A stretch of DNA of 64,000 nt from Aldehydirespirator sp965221185 (lineage in GTDB: Bacteria > Actinomycetota > Acidimicrobiia > Acidimicrobiales > Aldehydirespiratoraceae). The notes under the pieces were generated by a model. The model was not told where the DNA came from and did no database searches. It saw only the letters and a list, made by a program, of their open reading frames with translations. The stretch lies in contig OZ244866.1 of the NCBI GenBank assembly GCA_965221185.1, positions 4,033,849-4,097,848 on the forward strand, written 5' to 3'. Numbering within the stretch: the first letter of the stretch is position 1; every line of letters starts with the position of its first letter. Below, in pieces: positions 23,828 to 32,563 of the stretch. Position numbers and translations under genes: made by a program.

Positions 23828-26440
23828 ATGGCCAACGCCCTAGTTATCGTTGAGTCGCCCGCCAAGGCGAAGACGATCTCCGGCTATCTCGGAGCCGGCT
23901 ACGTCGTGGAGTCCTCGATCGGTCATATCCGCGATCTTCCCAGCCGGGCGGCCGAGGTGCCCAAGGCGTACAAGTCCGAGTCGTGGGCCCGGCTCGGCAT
24001 TGACGTGGACAACGGGTTCAAGCCGCTGTACGTGGTCAATAGCGACAAGCGCCAGCAGGTCCGCAAGCTGAAGACCCTGCTGGCCGACGCCGACGAGCTG
24101 TATCTGGCCACCGACGAGGACCGGGAGGGCGAGGCCATCGCCTGGCACCTGATGGAGGTGCTCAACCCGCGGGTGCCGGTCAAGCGGATGGTCTTCCACG
24201 AGATCACGAGGTCCGCCATCTCCGCCGCGGTCGCCTCGCCCCGGGAGCTCGACAGGCGCTTGGTGGACGCCCAGGAGGCCCGCCGGATGCTCGACCGGCT
24301 CTACGGCTACGAGGTGTCGCCGGTTTTGTGGAAGAAGGTGATGCCCCAGCTGTCGGCCGGGCGGGTCCAGAGCGTGGCGGTGCGCGTCGTGGTGGAGCGC
24401 GAGCGGGAGCGGATGCGCTTCGTCAGCGCCTCCTTCTGGGGGCTGACCGCCACGTTCTCGCCCCCAGCCAACGAGGGGCTCGAGTTCACGGCCGCCCTCG
24501 CCGTGCTCGACGGTTCGCGTGTTGCGACTGCACGCGACTTCGGTCCCGACGGCCGGCCGGCCCGCGACGGCGTGACCGTGCTCGACGAGGCCGGAGCTGC
24601 ATCGCTGGTTGCCGATCTGCAGGGCGCGGACTTCGCCGTGCGGGCGCGCACCTCCAAGCCGTACCGGCGCCGCCCGGCCCCGCCGTTCATCACCTCCACG
24701 TTGCAGCAGGAGGCGGCCCGCAAGCTCGGCATGTCCTCGACCGCGGCGATGTGGGCGGCCCAGTCGCTGTACGAGAAGGGCTACATCACCTACATGCGCA
24801 CCGACAGCACATCGCTGTCGTCGGCCGCGGTGGCTGCAGCCCGCTCCGAGGTGGCCAGGCGCTACGGCCAGCATGTGCTTCCCCCCAAGCCGAGGGTGTA
24901 TGCCAGCAAGGTGAAGAACGCCCAGGAGGCCCACGAGGCCATCCGGCCTGCTGGAGAGGCCTTCGCCGACCCGAAGACGGTGGCCAAAGGTGTGCCGCAG
25001 CCCGAAGCCCGGCTGTACGAGCTGGTGTGGAAGCGGACGCTGGCCAGCCAGATGACCGACTGCACCGGCGAGACGGTGCAGTTGCGCGTCGGCGCGCGCA
25101 CCGAGGCGGGCCGCGACGCCGAGTTCACCGCCAGCGGCACGGTGATAACCCATCTGGGCTTCCGGGAGGTGTACACCGAGGGCACCGACGCCGGAGAGGC
25201 GAGCGAGAGCGAAGACGAGCGGCGGCTGCCCCCCCTGAGTGAGGGCGATGCGGTGAGCTGCCGGGGGATGGAGGCCTCCGGGCACGCGACGCAGCCCCCG
25301 GCCCGCTACACCGAGGCGTCGCTGGTGCGGCGCCTCGAGCAGCTCGGCGTGGGCCGCCCCTCCACCTACTCGTCGATCATGGGCACCATCACCGATCGGG
25401 GCTACGTGTGGAAGAAGGGCTCGGCGCTGGTGCCGTCGTTCACCGCGTTCTCGGTGGTGAACCTGCTGGAGCGTCACTTCCCGAAGCTCGTCGACTACGC
25501 CTTCACCGCTGACATGGAGGACGATCTCGACCGGATCGCAGCCGGCGACGAGGAGCAGGTGCCGTGGCTCCAGCGGTTCTATTTCGGCGGCGAGGATGAC
25601 CCGGGCCTGAAGGAGAAGGTGTCGAGCCGTCTCGGTGACATCGACGCCCGCTCGGTGAACTCGATCCCTCTGGGTGTCGACGCCGACGGGGAGGACGTGG
25701 AGGTCCGCGTCGGGCGCTACGGCCCCAGCGTGCGCAGGGGCGAGGTCTCGGTCTCGGTCCCCGACGGCACCGCTCCCGACGAGCTCACGGTCGAGCGGGT
25801 GTTGGAGTTGCTGGCCGCCGGGCGTGACGAACGTGTGCTGGGCGAGGATCCAGAGACCGGATTGGTCGTGGTGGCCAAGTTGGGCCGCTACGGGCCGTAC
25901 GTCCAGCTCGGTCGGGCCGGCGAGGTGCCCGACAAGCCGAAGTTCGCCTCCCTGTTCAAGACCATGACGCTGGAGACGGTGACCCTGCAGGAGGCGCTGC
26001 TGCTGCTGTCGCTGCCCCGCACGGTGGGCGCCGACCCCGCTGACGGGGCCGAGATCACCGTGCAGAACGGGCGCTACGGGCCGTTCGTGCGCAAGGGCTC
26101 CGACAGTCGCAGCCTGGCCAGCGAGGATCAGCTGTTCACGGTCACCCTCGAGGAGTGCCTGGAGCTGCTGTCCCAACCCAAGGGCCGCCGGTCGGCTGCA
26201 CCGGCCGCACCCCTGAGGGAACTGGGGGAGGATCCGGCCACGGGGCGGGCCGTGGTGCTGAAGGACGGACGCTACGGCCACTACGTCACTGACGGTGAGG
26301 TGAACGCGTCCCTTCGCTCAGGCGACACCGTGGAGGGGCTCACCCTCGAGCGGGCCAGCGATCTCCTGGAAGAGCGGCGGGCGAAGGGGTCGGCCAAGAA
26401 GCGCCCCACCCGCAGGAAGCCGGCCCGCAAGCGCAGCTGA
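23828..26440 (+). CDS. topA: DNA topoisomerase I
   Basis: An 870-residue type IA topoisomerase that relaxes negative supercoils. The TOPRIM start MANALVIVESPAKAKTISGY and DREGEAIAWHL are clear; the strand-cleaving tyrosine lies in GYITYMRTDS near residue 322. Instead of zinc fingers the C-terminus has a series of topoisomerase C-terminal repeats (VGRYGPSV, LGRYGPYV, NGRYGPFV, DGRYGHYV) and a lysine/arginine tail, the actinobacterial form. Confidence 0.97.
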   Translation: MANALVIVESPAKAKTISGYLGAGYVVESSIGHIRDLPSRAAEVPKAYKSESWARLGIDVDNGFKPLYVVNSDKRQQVRKLKTLLADADELYLATDEDREGEAIAWHLMEVLNPRVPVKRMVFHEITRSAISAAVASPRELDRRLVDAQEARRMLDRLYGYEVSPVLWKKVMPQLSAGRVQSVAVRVVVERERERMRFVSASFWGLTATFSPPANEGLEFTAALAVLDGSRVATARDFGPDGRPARDGVTVLDEAGAASLVADLQGADFAVRARTSKPYRRRPAPPFITSTLQQEAARKLGMSSTAAMWAAQSLYEKGYITYMRTDSTSLSSAAVAAARSEVARRYGQHVLPPKPRVYASKVKNAQEAHEAIRPAGEAFADPKTVAKGVPQPEARLYELVWKRTLASQMTDCTGETVQLRVGARTEAGRDAEFTASGTVITHLGFREVYTEGTDAGEASESEDERRLPPLSEGDAVSCRGMEASGHATQPPARYTEASLVRRLEQLGVGRPSTYSSIMGTITDRGYVWKKGSALVPSFTAFSVVNLLERHFPKLVDYAFTADMEDDLDRIAAGDEEQVPWLQRFYFGGEDDPGLKEKVSSRLGDIDARSVNSIPLGVDADGEDVEVRVGRYGPSVRRGEVSVSVPDGTAPDELTVERVLELLAAGRDERVLGEDPETGLVVVAKLGRYGPYVQLGRAGEVPDKPKFASLFKTMTLETVTLQEALLLLSLPRTVGADPADGAEITVQNGRYGPFVRKGSDSRSLASEDQLFTVTLEECLELLSQPKGRRSAAPAAPLRELGEDPATGRAVVLKDGRYGHYVTDGEVNASLRSGDTVEGLTLERASDLLEERRAKGSAKKRPTRRKPARKRS

Positions 26441-26502
26441 ACCTCGCCGCTCGCGCAGAGCGGCGAAAGCCGTCGGCGGGCGCGGCGCCTAGCCTCGGTG
26501 TC

Positions 26503-28062
26503 GTGGGCAAAGAACCCCTCCGCTCCTCAGCCGGCCTCCGGCTCGACGAGGCCTTCGAGTCAGTCCGGCCCTCGGGTCGCCTGGAGCGGATCTTCGGCAC
26601 GAGGGACTTCTTCAGGCTCTGGATCGCCCAGGTCGTGTCGGCCACCGGCGACTGGCTCGGGCTTTTTGCCACGATCGCCCTGGCGAGCCAGCTCGCTCCG
26701 GAGGGTTCGAAAAGCACCGCCATAGCCCTGGTGCTGGCCACTCGGGTGGCGCCGGGATTCTTCCTGGCGACCGCGGTGGGCGTGATCGTCGACCGGCTCA
26801 ACCGCAAGCGGGTGATGGTGGCGTGCGACATCGGCCGGGCGCTGGTGCTGGTGACGCTGCCGTTCGTGGACACCCTGATCGGGCTGGTGGTGGCCAGTGT
26901 GCTGCTGGAGTTGGCCACGATGATGTGGCAGCCCGCCAAGGAGGCGATGGTCCCCAATCTCGTGCCCCGCGACAAGCTCACGTCGGCCAATTCGTTGAAC
27001 GTGGCCGCGGCCTACGGCATGTTCCCGGTGGCCGCGGGCATTGCCGCGCTGCTGGCCAAGGCGGCCGAGGCGATGTCGGACGAGGGGTGGGTGACGACGT
27101 TCCGGCTGAACGAGGAGGGCCTTGCCTTCTACGTGGATGCCCTGTCGTTCCTCGTGACCGCCCTGATCATCTGGCGGATCGCCATCCCGGAGCGCTCCCG
27201 CGACGAGCGCCGGGCGGGGGAGAGGGGCAGTCTCGATCTCGGCGGAGCCATCCGGGAGCTTCGGGAGGGCTGGCGCCTGGTGGGGAAGAACCCGATCGTG
27301 CGATCGGTGAATGTGGGGCTGGCCACCGCGGTGATGGGCGCGGGGATGGTGTTCCTGCTGGGCGCCCGGTTCGTGGACGAGGTGATCGTGGGGCGGGAGG
27401 CCGACTTCCACGCCGTGCTGTTCTCGCTCGGGGTGGGCATGGCCATGGGCGTCGGGTCTGCGGCCGCGCTGCAGAATCGCATCAACCGGACCCGCGGGTT
27501 CACATCAGCGCTGATCGGCGCGGGTGTGGTGCTGGTGGCGGCTGCTTCGGTGGACCGGCTGTCGCTGATGATCCCGCTGGTGGTGATGCTGGGGATGCTG
27601 GCGGGGCCCTCGTATGTGCTCGGGTTCACGCTGCTGCACGAGAACGTGTCCGACGAGATCCGGGGCCGTGTTTTCTCTGCGCTGCTGGTGCTGGTGCGGC
27701 TGTGCGTGCTGATTGCCTTGGCTGTGGGCGGGGTGCTGACCGATTTGCTCGACAACCTGTCGGAGCGCTGGTGGGATGGGGCGATCTCGGTGCTGGGAGC
27801 CCGGGTCGAGCTCCCCGGCGTGCGTCTGACGATGTGGCTGGCCGGGTTGATCATCATGGTCGCCGGCGGCCTGGCTACTTGGAGCCTCCGCTCCGGCGCG
27901 GCCCGGCCCGCGGACCTGGCGGCCCCGTCGGACGGGGAGGAAGTCGGGGAGGCGGTCGGGGTGCCTGCCGTCGCGGAGCCCGCGGTGGCCTCGGGAGACG
28001 TGTCCCACGACTCATTGGCGGCGCCGCCGGGCGATGAGCCTGCGGCCGAGTCGGAGCAGTGA
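26503..28062 (+). CDS. MFS transporter linked to thymidylate kinase
   Basis: A 519-residue major-facilitator-superfamily protein: about 12 hydrophobic helices from FFRLWIAQVVSATGDWLGLF on, a loop VDRLNRKRVMVACDIGRALV between helices 2 and 3, and a long acidic, alanine-rich cytoplasmic tail from about residue 465. In many actinobacteria such an MFS module is fused or coupled to thymidylate kinase; here it is separate but overlaps tmk by GTGA. The transported substrate is unknown. The start is GTG 26503. Confidence 0.87.
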   Translation: MGKEPLRSSAGLRLDEAFESVRPSGRLERIFGTRDFFRLWIAQVVSATGDWLGLFATIALASQLAPEGSKSTAIALVLATRVAPGFFLATAVGVIVDRLNRKRVMVACDIGRALVLVTLPFVDTLIGLVVASVLLELATMMWQPAKEAMVPNLVPRDKLTSANSLNVAAAYGMFPVAAGIAALLAKAAEAMSDEGWVTTFRLNEEGLAFYVDALSFLVTALIIWRIAIPERSRDERRAGERGSLDLGGAIRELREGWRLVGKNPIVRSVNVGLATAVMGAGMVFLLGARFVDEVIVGREADFHAVLFSLGVGMAMGVGSAAALQNRINRTRGFTSALIGAGVVLVAAASVDRLSLMIPLVVMLGMLAGPSYVLGFTLLHENVSDEIRGRVFSALLVLVRLCVLIALAVGGVLTDLLDNLSERWWDGAISVLGARVELPGVRLTMWLAGLIIMVAGGLATWSLRSGAARPADLAAPSDGEEVGEAVGVPAVAEPAVASGDVSHDSLAAPPGDEPAAESEQ

Positions 28063-28664
28063 CCGGCCGGCTCATCGCGGTCGAGGGGGTGGACGCGTCG
28101 GGCAAGTCCACCCAGGCCCGGTTGCTGGCCGAATCGCTGGGGGCGATGTCCACCTTCCAGTTCGGCGCCACCGGTGTGGGGGCGGTCATCAGGGGGGTTC
28201 TGCTCGACCCGGCCAACGATTCCTTGGACGACCGCACCGAGGCGCTCCTGATCATTGCTGACAAGGCGCAGCACGTCGCCGAGATCGTCGGACCGGCGCT
28301 GGAGTCCGGTCGCGATGTGGTGACCGACCGCTTCACCGCGTCGACGCTCGCTTACCAGGGCTACGGGCGGGGGCTCGACCTCGACGAACTGCGGGCGATG
28401 ATGCGCTTCGCCACCGGCGGGCTCGAGCCCGACCTGAATGTGCTTCTAGAACTCCGGCCCGGGTTGGCGGCGCGGCGGATGGGGTTGTCGCTGGACCGAT
28501 TCGAGGGAGAGGGCCGTGAGTTCCTCGACAGGGTCCAGGCCGGCTATCGGGCCATGGCGGAGGCCGATCCAGCCCGCTGGGCGGTGGTTGACGGCGATGG
28601 CTCGGTGGACGAGGTCGCGGTCCGGGTGCTCGCTGCCGTGCGGGAGCACCCGGGAGACGCGTGA
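28059..28664 (+). CDS. tmk: thymidylate kinase
   Basis: A 201-residue dTMP kinase making dTDP from dTMP and ATP. Walker A lies in VEGVDASGKSTQARLLAESL, the DR motif in VTDRFTASTLAYQGYGRG, and the substrate-side LDLDELRAMMRFATGG and lid LGLSLDRFEGEG-type region follow. The GTG start overlaps the MFS stop and its TGA overlaps holB, making a three-gene coupled unit. Confidence 0.94.
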   Translation: MTGRLIAVEGVDASGKSTQARLLAESLGAMSTFQFGATGVGAVIRGVLLDPANDSLDDRTEALLIIADKAQHVAEIVGPALESGRDVVTDRFTASTLAYQGYGRGLDLDELRAMMRFATGGLEPDLNVLLELRPGLAARRMGLSLDRFEGEGREFLDRVQAGYRAMAEADPARWAVVDGDGSVDEVAVRVLAAVREHPGDA

Positions 28665-29794
28665 TGACCCTTCTCGACACCGCTGCGGAGACGGCGCCGA
28701 CCGATCCGTGGTCGGCGGTGGTGGGCCAGCCGCGGGCGGTGGCCGCGCTGGCCGCGGCGGTGGCGTCGCCGGTGCACGCCTACCTGCTGGTGGGCCGCCG
28801 GGGCTCGGGCAAGCGGGCCGCGGCGGCCGCGTTCGCGGGCGAGCTGATCGTGGCCGCCGACGAGCGGGCGACCGGCGAGCCGGTCCGGGCCGAGCGGCAT
28901 CGCCGGCTGGCCGCCCGCGAGGAGCATCCCGACATCTTCGTGCTCAGCCCCGCGGGCAACAGCCTGCGGCGCGAGGAGGAGGTGTCGCAGCTCATCGTCG
29001 AGGCGAGCCGCACCCCGGTGGAGGGCATCCGCAAGGTACTGGTGGTGGACCGGTTCCACTCCGCCACGCCGGCCGCGGCCGCGGCCCTGCTCAAGCCGGT
29101 GGAGGAGCCCGCGACGCCGGTGGTGTGGGTGCTGCTGGCCGAGCAGGTGCTGCCCGAGCATGTCACGATAGCGTCGCGCTGCAGCCGGGTGGACTTCGGT
29201 CCGGTCCCCGACGACGAGGTGGCCGCGGTGCTGGTGTCGGAGGGCCTGGCCGCGGCCGACCGGGCCGCGCTGGTGGCGGCCGCAGCCGCGGGCAACCTGC
29301 ATAGGGCCAGGGTCCTGGCTGCCGACGAGCGGGTGGCGGCCCGCCGCGAGGCCTGGTGGTCGATCCCGGACCGTCTCGACGGGCACGGGGCCGCTGTCGC
29401 CGAGCTGGTAGCAGAGCTGCGGGCCTTGATCGACGACGCCGGCATGGCCCTGACTGAGCGCCACCGGGCCGAGGTCGCAGCCCTGGACGAGCGCGAGAAG
29501 CGCTTCGGCACCCGCGGCTCGGGCCGCCGCGACATCGAGGCCCAGCACCGCCGCGAGCACCGCCAATTCCGTACCGACGAGATCCGCTTCGGCCTGGTCA
29601 CCGTCGGTGCCCGATACCGGGAGCAGATGGCATCGGAGCCCAACGATCCGGCTGCCGCCCGGAGAGCCATCAGGGCCATAGCCCGCCTCCGAGCCACCGC
29701 GGAGAGCCTGATCCGGTCCCCAAACGAAGCCCTAGCCCTCCAAGCCTTGTTCCTGGACCTCCCGCTCGCGTCTGGAGCGGTCCCGAGGCTATGA
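28664..29794 (+). CDS. holB: DNA polymerase III delta-prime subunit
   Basis: A 376-residue clamp-loader ATPase relative. It opens WSAVVGQPRAVAALAAAVAS, then AYLLVGRRGSGKRAAAAAFA in P-loop position. VLVVDRFHSATPAAAAALLKPVEEP and IASRCSRVDF match the delta-prime/DnaX core. Actinobacterial HolB is commonly encoded after tmk, as here. ATG 28664 shares a base with the tmk stop (TGATG); GTG 28661 would add one residue. The 219 bp after it, up to the tRNA, hold nothing I can identify. Confidence 0.92.
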   Translation: MTLLDTAAETAPTDPWSAVVGQPRAVAALAAAVASPVHAYLLVGRRGSGKRAAAAAFAGELIVAADERATGEPVRAERHRRLAAREEHPDIFVLSPAGNSLRREEEVSQLIVEASRTPVEGIRKVLVVDRFHSATPAAAAALLKPVEEPATPVVWVLLAEQVLPEHVTIASRCSRVDFGPVPDDEVAAVLVSEGLAAADRAALVAAAAAGNLHRARVLAADERVAARREAWWSIPDRLDGHGAAVAELVAELRALIDDAGMALTERHRAEVAALDEREKRFGTRGSGRRDIEAQHRREHRQFRTDEIRFGLVTVGARYREQMASEPNDPAAARRAIRAIARLRATAESLIRSPNEALALQALFLDLPLASGAVPRL

Positions 29795-30013
29795 GACGGG
29801 CCATCCGGCTCGAAATCACGGATCGCAACAAGCATGAGACAGCGCAGCGGCCCGCACGTTGTTCATCTGCTGGGCTCACGGCAGCCCCTGCTGTCCTCGA
29901 TTCCTGGATCCTGCGACGCCACTCCTCGCCCGGCCCGGGCGCGCGGTGGGGCTGGGTGTGACGGGTAGCCTGAGCTTGCGTTCGGAGCGGCCTCGCCCGC
30001 TTAGTGCGCACCC

Positions 30014-30086
30014 GCCCGAATAGCTCAGTCGGTAGAGCGACGCTCTCGTAAAGCGTAGGTCAGGGGTTCAAATCCCCTTTCGGGCT
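30014..30086 (+). tRNA. tRNA-Thr (anticodon CGT)
   Basis: The cloverleaf is complete: acceptor GCCCGAA pairs with TTCGGGC, D arm around TAGCTCAGTCGGTAGAGC, anticodon stem ACGCT/AGCGT with loop CTCGTAA giving anticodon CGT, and T arm AGGGGTTCAAATCCCCT. It reads ACG threonine codons. The 3' CCA is not encoded. Confidence 0.96.
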
Positions 30087-30118
30087 CCCTCGCCCCCTTA
30101 TCCCCAAAGAGGCGGCTC

Positions 30119-30775
30119 GTGGCCGACCAGGCAACCTTCGCGGACGACGCCCTGCCGCTGATGCCGTCGCTGTACTCGGCGGCGCTCCGGTTGACCCGCA
30201 ACCCCGCCGACGCCGAGGACCTGGTCTCGGAGACCTATCTGCGCGCCTATCGCTCCTACGGCACCTTCACCGCCGGCACCAACCTCAAGGCGTGGATGTA
30301 CCGCATCCTCACCAACGCCTACATCACCGAGTACCGGCGCCGCCAGCGCCGGCCCGTGGAGACCGACCTCGGCGACGTGGAGCACCTCTACCTCTACCGC
30401 CGCCTCGGCGGCGACGTCGGCGCCCGGCTCGGTCGCAGCGTCGAGGACGAACTGGCCGGACTGTTCGCGGACCACGAGGTCAAGCAGGCGGTGGAGGACC
30501 TGCCCGACTACTACAGCCTGCCCGTGCTGCTCGCCGATGTGGAGGGCTTCGCGTACAGGGAGATCGCCGAGATCCTCGACATCCCCATCGGCACGGTGAT
30601 GAGCCGCCTGCACCGGGGAAGAAAACAGCTCCACAAGCGGTTGTACGACTTCGCCGTCCGCAACCGGCTCCTCCCCAACGCCCCGGACCTCCCCCGGGAC
30701 AACCCCACCGGGCCGCCCGCGGACGGAGCCTCAGAGCCCGAACCCCCGGGCCGAGACCACAACCACAGGAGCTGA
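30119..30775 (+). CDS. sigR: ECF sigma factor of the SigR/SigH type
   Basis: A 218-residue group 4 sigma factor. Region 2 is visible as YSAALRLTRNPADAEDLVSE and AYRSYGTFTAGTNLKAWMYR; region 4 as EVKQAVEDLPDYYSLPVLL, YREIAEILDIPIGTVMSRLH and RGRKQLHKRLYDFA. The strong SigR-type ending and the zinc anti-sigma gene 3 bp downstream suggest thiol-oxidative-stress control of transcription. A proline-rich tail of about 30 residues follows region 4. Start GTG 30119, shortly after the tRNA. Confidence 0.92.
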   Translation: MADQATFADDALPLMPSLYSAALRLTRNPADAEDLVSETYLRAYRSYGTFTAGTNLKAWMYRILTNAYITEYRRRQRRPVETDLGDVEHLYLYRRLGGDVGARLGRSVEDELAGLFADHEVKQAVEDLPDYYSLPVLLADVEGFAYREIAEILDIPIGTVMSRLHRGRKQLHKRLYDFAVRNRLLPNAPDLPRDNPTGPPADGASEPEPPGRDHNHRS

Positions 30776-30778
30776 GCC

Positions 30779-31012
30779 GTGGCTCATAGCTGCGACGACG
30801 TTTGCCGGGACCTGCACCTCTACCTCGACGGAGAGACGACGGTCTCGACCCGGACCGTGATCTCCGTTCACCTCGAGGACTGCCCCTCCTGCGATGACGT
30901 GTTCCGCTTCGAGTCCCAGGTCCGGTTGGTGGTGGCCCGCTGCTGCGGCGAGCCGGTCCCGGAATCGCTGCGAGTGCGCGTCCTGCGAGCCATCTACACT
31001 GCGGGTCCATGA
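30779..31012 (+). CDS. rsrA: zinc anti-sigma factor of the RsrA type
   Basis: A 77-residue anti-sigma factor with the HxxxCxxC motif HLEDCPSC (His31, Cys35, Cys38) and further cysteines at 5 and 9, as in RsrA, whose zinc site opens on disulfide stress and frees its sigma factor. It follows the sigR-like gene immediately. Its ATGA stop/start overlap at 31009-31012 opens a relay of two mini-ORFs. Confidence 0.88.
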   Translation: MAHSCDDVCRDLHLYLDGETTVSTRTVISVHLEDCPSCDDVFRFESQVRLVVARCCGEPVPESLRVRVLRAIYTAGP

Positions 31013-31089
31013 CCATCGCTGGACTTGCGAGACGGACGGGTCCATGACCATCGCTGGACTTGCAAGACGGACGGGTCCATGACCATCGC
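31003..31089 (+). repeat. 35-bp tandem duplication carrying two identical relay mini-ORFs
   Basis: GGGTCCATGACCATCGC recurs at 31003, 31038 and 31073, a 35-bp period with two full units. Mini-ORF 1 (31009-31047) and mini-ORF 2 (31044-31082) each encode MTIAGLARRTGP. Each starts on the ATGA that stops the frame before it, and the second ends on the ATGA of the small membrane-protein gene. The duplicated unit covers the anti-sigma stop and the start of the next gene. Confidence 0.85.
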
Positions 31090-31207
31090 CGTCGTTTGGC
31101 ACTTCTGGATCGCCGTCCCGCTCGCCGTGGCCGGCATTGTCTCGATCGTGGCGACGATTGCCGGTTATCTCCAGAAGGTCACCTACAAGCGATACCCGAG
31201 GGACTGA
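31079..31207 (+). CDS. small single-helix membrane protein
   Basis: A 42-residue protein, MTIAVVWHFWIAVPLAVAGI and onward, with one hydrophobic segment (about residues 4-30) and a basic C-terminal tail (QKVTYKRYPRD). I do not recognise the family. It belongs to the sigma/anti-sigma unit and is reached through two mini-ORFs, so it may be co-translated with the anti-sigma factor. The first four residues match those of the mini-ORFs because the start region was duplicated. Confidence 0.65.
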   Translation: MTIAVVWHFWIAVPLAVAGIVSIVATIAGYLQKVTYKRYPRD

Positions 31208-31217
31208 GCCCCGCCGC

Positions 31218-32402
31218 ATGGGCGCCCCCTCCGAGGATCCCGGCGATCCCGCCGCCGGAGACGCCACCGAATCCGTCGAGTTCACCAAGCTCACCGGATC
31301 TGACGAGTTCGCCGGATCGGACGAATCCGACGACTCTGAGGACCCCATCGACTGGGCCGTGGCCCGCCGGGTGGCGGTGCGCACCGCCAAGCGCGAGCCC
31401 TACACCGAGGCCCGCTGGCGCGACGGCCTGGCCGAGGACTTCGCGGCGTGCACCGAGCGGGCCGAGGAGCTGGTGGCCACCTTCACGGGCCTGCGGTCGA
31501 AGTCGGGCCCGGCCCGGGGAAGGGTCACCGACCGCGTCGGCTGGATAGACGCCAACCTGGCCTCGTTCCAGCGGCTGCTGCGGCCCCTCACCGCCAAGCT
31601 CGGCTCGGGCTCGGACGGTGTGCTGACGCCTGTCACCCGCCGGATGGCCGGCGCCGAGCTCGGCATCATGCTGGGCTGGATGTCCACCCGGGTGCTGGGC
31701 CAGTACGACCTGCTCGTCATCGAGGACGAGAAGCCCGAGGACCAGGACATCGTCTACTACGTGGCCCCCAACGTCGTTGCGCTGGAGAACCGCTACGCCT
31801 TCGATGCGGGCCAGTTCCGGCTCTGGCTGGCGCTCCACGAGGTGACCCATAGGGCCCAGTTCACCGGCGTGGACTGGATGCGCCCGCACTTCATCGGCCT
31901 CGTCGAGTCGGTGCTCGACTCGGTGGAGCCCGACCCGAAGCGGATCGCGGCAGGCGTGCGCCGGGTGGTGGAGGCCCGCCGCAGGGGAGAGGACCCGCTG
32001 GCCGCGGGGGGCGTGATGGCCCTGTTCGCCTCGGAGGCCCAGATCGAGACGCTGGAGCAGCTGGCCGGGCTGATGAGCCTGCTGGAGGGACACGGGGACG
32101 TGATCATGGACCGCGCCGGCGAGGGTCTGGTCCCCTCAGCGCCCCGCTTCGGGCGGGTCATGCGCAATCGCCGCAAGTCGGTGCGCGGCTTCGCCAAGGT
32201 CTTTCAGCGGCTGATCGGCCTCGACGCCAAGATCAAGCAGTACGCCGAGGGCGAACGGTTCATCGAGGTAGTCGAGGAGGCGGGCGGCCCGGCCCTGCTC
32301 GACCGGGTGTGGGAGGGTCCCGAGAACGTCCCAGGCATCGCTGAGATCCGCAGCCCCCACGACTGGGTCGCCCGGATGGGCGCGGCGGAGGCCGCGGCCT
32401 GA
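31218..32402 (+). CDS. DUF2342 zinc-dependent metalloprotease-like protein
   Basis: A 394-residue protein with the zincin motif LALHEVTHRAQFTGVDWMR (HEVTH), the hallmark of the actinobacterial DUF2342 family, sometimes labelled coenzyme-F420-associated. The N-terminus is acidic and low in complexity. In mycobacteria the homologue also neighbours tilS and hpt, as here. The substrate is unknown. I take ATG 31218 as start; a longer frame would overlap the small membrane gene. Its TGA touches repeat copy 5. Confidence 0.88.
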   Translation: MGAPSEDPGDPAAGDATESVEFTKLTGSDEFAGSDESDDSEDPIDWAVARRVAVRTAKREPYTEARWRDGLAEDFAACTERAEELVATFTGLRSKSGPARGRVTDRVGWIDANLASFQRLLRPLTAKLGSGSDGVLTPVTRRMAGAELGIMLGWMSTRVLGQYDLLVIEDEKPEDQDIVYYVAPNVVALENRYAFDAGQFRLWLALHEVTHRAQFTGVDWMRPHFIGLVESVLDSVEPDPKRIAAGVRRVVEARRRGEDPLAAGGVMALFASEAQIETLEQLAGLMSLLEGHGDVIMDRAGEGLVPSAPRFGRVMRNRRKSVRGFAKVFQRLIGLDAKIKQYAEGERFIEVVEEAGGPALLDRVWEGPENVPGIAEIRSPHDWVARMGAAEAAA

Positions 32403-32545
32403 GAGGCCGAGCGGACAGGTCGCGATCGGTGGACGAATCGCATGAGACGTGCAGCGAGGCCGTGGCCCGAGCGGCCCGTGAGCGAAGCGAACAAGAGCGG
32501 GACACCGCTGCGACGCGACAGGCCCTTGCCCATCCGGGCTCCCTC
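32403..32545. repeat. dispersed inverted-repeat element, copy 5
   Basis: About 143 bp, forward orientation: left end GAGGCCGAGCGGACAGGTCG directly after the TGA of the DUF2342 gene, core GAGGCCGTGGCCCGAGCGGC, right end around TTGCCCATCCGGGCTCCCTC. It yields an in-frame N-terminal extension of tilS that should not be counted as protein. Confidence 0.8.
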
Positions 32546-32563
32546 CAAGCGGCAGCACGCGGC

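Noticed and set aside
23840..26281. 813-codon minus frame opposite topA
   Set aside because: It is an antisense shadow with no recognisable motifs; the plus strand encodes a complete topoisomerase I.
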